From positions 1 through 12,553 of the forward strand of contig JBBQVO010000096.1 in the NCBI GenBank assembly GCA_038211505.1: 12,553 bases of DNA, written 5' to 3'. The stretch comes from JBBQVO01 sp038211505. GTDB lineage: Bacteria; Chloroflexota; Dehalococcoidia; DSTF01; JACRBR01. The translations under genes and the position numbers were made by a program. Below, piece by piece: positions 12,152-12,553 of this stretch. The notes below the pieces were generated by a model that was given only the letters and a program-made list of their open reading frames with translations, was not told the origin of the DNA and made no database searches. Position 1 is the first letter of the stretch; every line of letters begins with the position of its first letter.

Positions 12152-12553
12152 GTGAATGAGGCGCAACTGATTCTCACGTGCGGGTTGCCTGGGGCGGGTA
12201 AGACCACACTCGCAAGGCAGCTCGCCGCGGATCGGAGCGCCGTGCGCCTCACGAAGGACGAATGGCTTTGGGCCCTAGGCTCCACTCCCTGGGACATCCC
12301 GACCCAGGAGAAGGTCGAAACTGAACTCTGGCGCCTTGCTCAAGAAATTCTGCGCCTCGGCCTGAGCGTCGTCCTCGATTTTGGGCTTTGGGCGCGGGTC
12401 GAGCGTGACGAGATGCGATCCGTGGCGCGTGGCCTGGGTGTCCGCGTCGAACTGCACTACCTCGACGCGCCTACCGACGAACTCTGGCGTCGCATCGAGG
12501 CCCGGAACTCGCAGCCACCCTGGGACAGCCAACCGATCCGCCGCGCCGACCTC
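12152..12553 (+). CDS. P-loop kinase-like ATPase (AAA_33/zeta-type), 3' partial
   Basis: 134 residues from GTG 12152 to the window edge. GTG is the first start-like codon after the in-frame TGA at 12143. The N-terminus gives a beta strand and Walker A, CGLPGAGKTT (10-19). TKDEW (34-38) follows at the place where small P-loop kinases and zeta-toxin-like proteins bind substrate, then VVLDFGLWARVERDEM in the middle and YLDAPTDELWRRIEARN towards the end. This matches the broad AAA_33 group of ATP-binding proteins related to polynucleotide kinase, chloramphenicol phosphotransferase and zeta toxins. They phosphorylate small molecules or nucleotides, but the substrate for this subgroup is generally unassigned. 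No antitoxin-like gene precedes it. The Shine-Dalgarno is weak (GGACTGAG region). Confidence 0.8.
   Translation, partial: MNEAQLILTCGLPGAGKTTLARQLAADRSAVRLTKDEWLWALGSTPWDIPTQEKVETELWRLAQEILRLGLSVVLDFGLWARVERDEMRSVARGLGVRVELHYLDAPTDELWRRIEARNSQPPWDSQPIRRADL

Noticed and set aside
12152..12553. Toxin-antitoxin pair based on the zeta-like kinase
   Set aside because: No small antitoxin-like gene lies upstream in 11954-12151, and the protein is cut by the window edge, so the toxin reading is not supported.

Overview
The window is GC-rich bacterial chromosome. Starts vary (ATG, GTG and TTG), usually behind a GGAGG- or AAGGAG-type Shine-Dalgarno. Lipoproteins with Ser/Thr/Ala/Pro linkers, a Gmad2-type lipoprotein and a PfkB adenosine kinase-like gene would fit a Chloroflexota (Dehalococcoidia-like) genome. 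That placement is inference from gene style, not from a marker gene. No rRNA, tRNA, CRISPR array, intact transposase or phage gene was found.

Layout. (1) 1-905 (+): C-terminal two thirds of a GlcF-like CCG-domain Fe-S oxidoreductase subunit, cut by the window edge. (2) 902-1909 (-): PfkB/adenosine kinase-like sugar kinase, converging on glcF so tightly that both stop codons lie in one CTAG. (3) 1994-2617 (+): secreted staphylococcal-nuclease-type lipoprotein, divergent from the kinase across an 84-bp gap with a symmetric -10 region. (4) 2716-3651 (+): lipoprotein made of two copies of one domain, followed by a perfect 11-bp hairpin. (5) 3751-4998 (+): moeA, molybdenum cofactor synthesis. (6) 5037-5843 (-): lipoprotein with two Gmad2-like Ig domains. 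(7) 5929-6921 (+): fmt, formylation of initiator tRNA. (8) 6922-7235: gene-free, rich in inverted repeats plus a three-copy octamer. (9) 9746-7236 (-): nuoE-nuoF-like two-gene operon with a good sigma70-type promoter. (10) 9888-10573 (+): membrane-anchored unknown protein broken by an apparent one-base frameshift. (11) 10574-10945: mostly non-coding. (12) 10946-11953 (+): gmd, GDP-mannose 4,6-dehydratase. (13) 12152-12553 (+): start of a P-loop kinase-like ATPase, cut by the window edge.

The genes do not form one pathway; most are single transcription units with their own promoter. The only clear operon is nuoE-nuoF. The most unusual item is its NuoF-like subunit. It has lost all four cysteines of its N-terminal thioredoxin-like [2Fe-2S] domain. 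It has also lost exactly the four ligands of one of the two C-terminal [4Fe-4S] clusters, while keeping the complete set for the other cluster and for the NuoF core cluster. Its FMN/NADH glycine loop is also altered. No NuoG, hydrogenase or formate dehydrogenase partner is visible here, so the electron acceptor is unknown.

A second theme is promoters. Several genes have an extended -10 of the form TGnTAnnnT. Two genes without a Shine-Dalgarno (the nuclease and fmt) have the same ATGTTA-type -10 at nearly the same short distance from the ATG, as expected for leaderless mRNAs.
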